From: Bacillota bacterium | Lineage (GTDB): Bacteria > Bacillota_C > Negativicutes > JAEYSJ01 | Assembly: GCA_023434855.1 (NCBI GenBank) | Contig: JAEYSJ010000196.1 | Span: 1-5,954 of the forward strand | Direction of reading: 5' to 3' | DNA: 5,954 nucleotides | Shown here: positions 4,679 to 5,954 of the stretch, piece after piece | How positions within the stretch are numbered: position 1 is the stretch's first letter | Layout of the letters: each line of letters begins with the position of its first letter | Translations under genes and position numbers: made by a program | The notes under the pieces: model-generated | What the model was told of the DNA's origin: nothing | Database searches by the model: none | Seen by the model: only the letters and a program-made list of their open reading frames with translations

Positions 4679-5954
4679 ATGCGAAAAATAAGTAAAGTAT
4701 ATCACGTTTTAACTTATTGGCATGATTTCCGGCTAAAACTATTTGCTGAAGGCATTTTAGTTGGTTTTATTGCAGGAATAATCGTTGTGCTTTTTCGATA
4801 TTTTCTTGAACAAGCAGAAGTATTGCGCACTCATATCTATACTCAATTTCAATCAGAACTATGGCCATTTATCACCTTTTGGTTTGTAATTTTATTGGTA
4901 ATTGCTTATATACTGAGTTGGATCGTTAGAATAGAACCAATGTCGGCCGGTAGTGGAATTCCACAGGTAAAAGGCGCCATACTCGGTACAATGAAAATGA
5001 ATTGGTATCGTGTGTTAATAAGCAAATTTATCGGGGGCATTTTGGCGATTGGTGCAGGCCTCTCATTAGGCCGTGAAGGTCCGTCAATTCAACTTGGCGC
5101 GACAATCGGCCAAGGGATTAGCCGCCTGCTTGGCAGGACTAAGATGGAAGAACGATATCTATTGACTAGCGGGGCCAGTGCCGGACTAGCGGCAGCATTT
5201 AATGCTCCTTTAGCAGGCGTTATATTTTCATTGGAAGAATTACATAAAAACTTTTCACCGGCAGTTTTAATGTCTACTGTCGCTGCGGCAATGACTGCAA
5301 CTGTAATCACACAACAATTTTTTGGACTTGATCCGGTATTTAATTTTGTCGGATTGCCTGTTTTACCTATCCACTATTACGGCTTTCTCGTCCTACTTGG
5401 GATTATAACGGGAGTACTCGGGGTTGCCTTTAATTGGGTATTAGTAAAGACATTGGATCTTTATGAAGGGCAATGTCTGTTACTAGGAATGGGCAAGCCT
5501 GCATTACCTTTAATAGTGGCTGGAATAATCGGATTGATTTTACCTGATATCTTAGGCGGGGGAAACAAATTAGTTGGTGCGATAGGGTCGCACCAATTTA
5601 GTCTGTCAATATTAAGTTTGCTTTTGGTAGCTAAATTTTTCTTCACTATGCTCAGTTATGGCTCAGGAGTACCTGGAGGAATCTTCTTGCCCATGTTAGT
5701 AATCGGAGCACTGGTAGGTGGAGTATATAATGATATTATTACTTCTGTTTGGGGATTAGATCCAAACTACAGCACTACTTTTATAGTGCTATCAATGGCC
5801 GCATACTTTTCGGCTATTGTTAAAGCTCCAATTACAGGCAGCATATTAATAATGGAAATGACGGGTTCTTTCAGCCATATGCTCTCACTAATTGTCGTAT
5901 CCATGGTTGCTTATCTTATTGCCGATATCGTAAAATCCAAACCTGTTTATGATC
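4679..5954 (+). CDS. ClC-family chloride channel/antiporter, 3' end beyond the window
   Basis: The frame is open from ATG 4679 to the window edge, giving 425 residues of a multi-pass membrane protein; the gene continues beyond. ClC signatures appear in order: GSGIP (91-95), GREGP (131-135) with gating E133, GIFLP (334-338), and Y424 in KPVYD, which lines up with the ion-binding Tyr445 of E. coli ClcA. E187 in FSLEEL lines up with its internal proton-pathway Glu203. Having both glutamates suggests a Cl-/H+ antiporter rather than a passive channel. Ser in GSGIP and the canonical GREGP favour chloride over the fluoride-exporting CLC-F branch. AGAGGG (4666-4671) lies 7 nt before the start. Up to the cut the membrane domain is nearly complete. 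A cytosolic TrkA-C or CBS domain may follow but cannot be seen. Role probably ion balance or acid stress; no link to chemotaxis is evident. Confidence 0.94.
   Translation, partial: MRKISKVYHVLTYWHDFRLKLFAEGILVGFIAGIIVVLFRYFLEQAEVLRTHIYTQFQSELWPFITFWFVILLVIAYILSWIVRIEPMSAGSGIPQVKGAILGTMKMNWYRVLISKFIGGILAIGAGLSLGREGPSIQLGATIGQGISRLLGRTKMEERYLLTSGASAGLAAAFNAPLAGVIFSLEELHKNFSPAVLMSTVAAAMTATVITQQFFGLDPVFNFVGLPVLPIHYYGFLVLLGIITGVLGVAFNWVLVKTLDLYEGQCLLLGMGKPALPLIVAGIIGLILPDILGGGNKLVGAIGSHQFSLSILSLLLVAKFFFTMLSYGSGVPGGIFLPMLVIGALVGGVYNDIITSVWGLDPNYSTTFIVLSMAAYFSAIVKAPITGSILIMEMTGSFSHMLSLIVVSMVAYLIADIVKSKPVYD

Noticed and set aside
5089..5646. Minus-strand ORFs at 5089-5310 and 5461-5646
   Set aside because: They lie antisense to the ClC gene, whose motifs are conserved throughout; their peptides show no family features.

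Overview
The window reads as chromosomal DNA of an AT-rich, motile member of the Bacillota. CheY is close to the Bacillus subtilis type, and CheV (a CheW-receiver fusion) is present. A soluble PocR-domain receptor beside them is a combination I associate with Negativicutes such as Sporomusaceae. That placement is inference from protein style; nothing here fixes the genus.

Layout, all on the + strand: positions 1-369 are a gene-free, dyad-rich leader. A chemotaxis and signalling block follows: cheY (370-729), cheV (769-1680), a cytosolic PAS-GGDEF diguanylate cyclase (1781-2713) and a soluble PocR-type chemoreceptor (2813-3856). The gaps within it are 39, 100 and 99 bp. A 41-residue, strongly acidic ORF (3993-4118) comes next, with its own Shine-Dalgarno and a TATAAT box. 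Positions 4119-4560 hold no convincing gene but contain several strong dyads, including a nested 74-nt structure. A good sigma-A-type promoter (4561-4589) and a leader of about 80 nt then precede a ClC chloride channel/antiporter gene (4679 to the window edge). That gene is cut off near the C-terminal end of its membrane domain.

How the genes fit together: the PocR receptor would sense a cytosolic ligand or redox state and signal to CheA through CheW or CheV, with CheY as output to the flagellar motor. The diguanylate cyclase would link a second cytosolic signal to c-di-GMP and so to the motile/sessile choice. Both sensors carry conserved-looking Cys/His sets and neither has a membrane segment. 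The ClC gene looks like a separate transcription unit.

The protein-coding content belongs to known families. The parts least explained are the small acidic ORF, the nested dyad at 4421-4494, the switch-like leader of the ClC gene, and the Cys/His cluster in the cyclase PAS domain. No mobile element, CRISPR array, tRNA or rRNA was seen.
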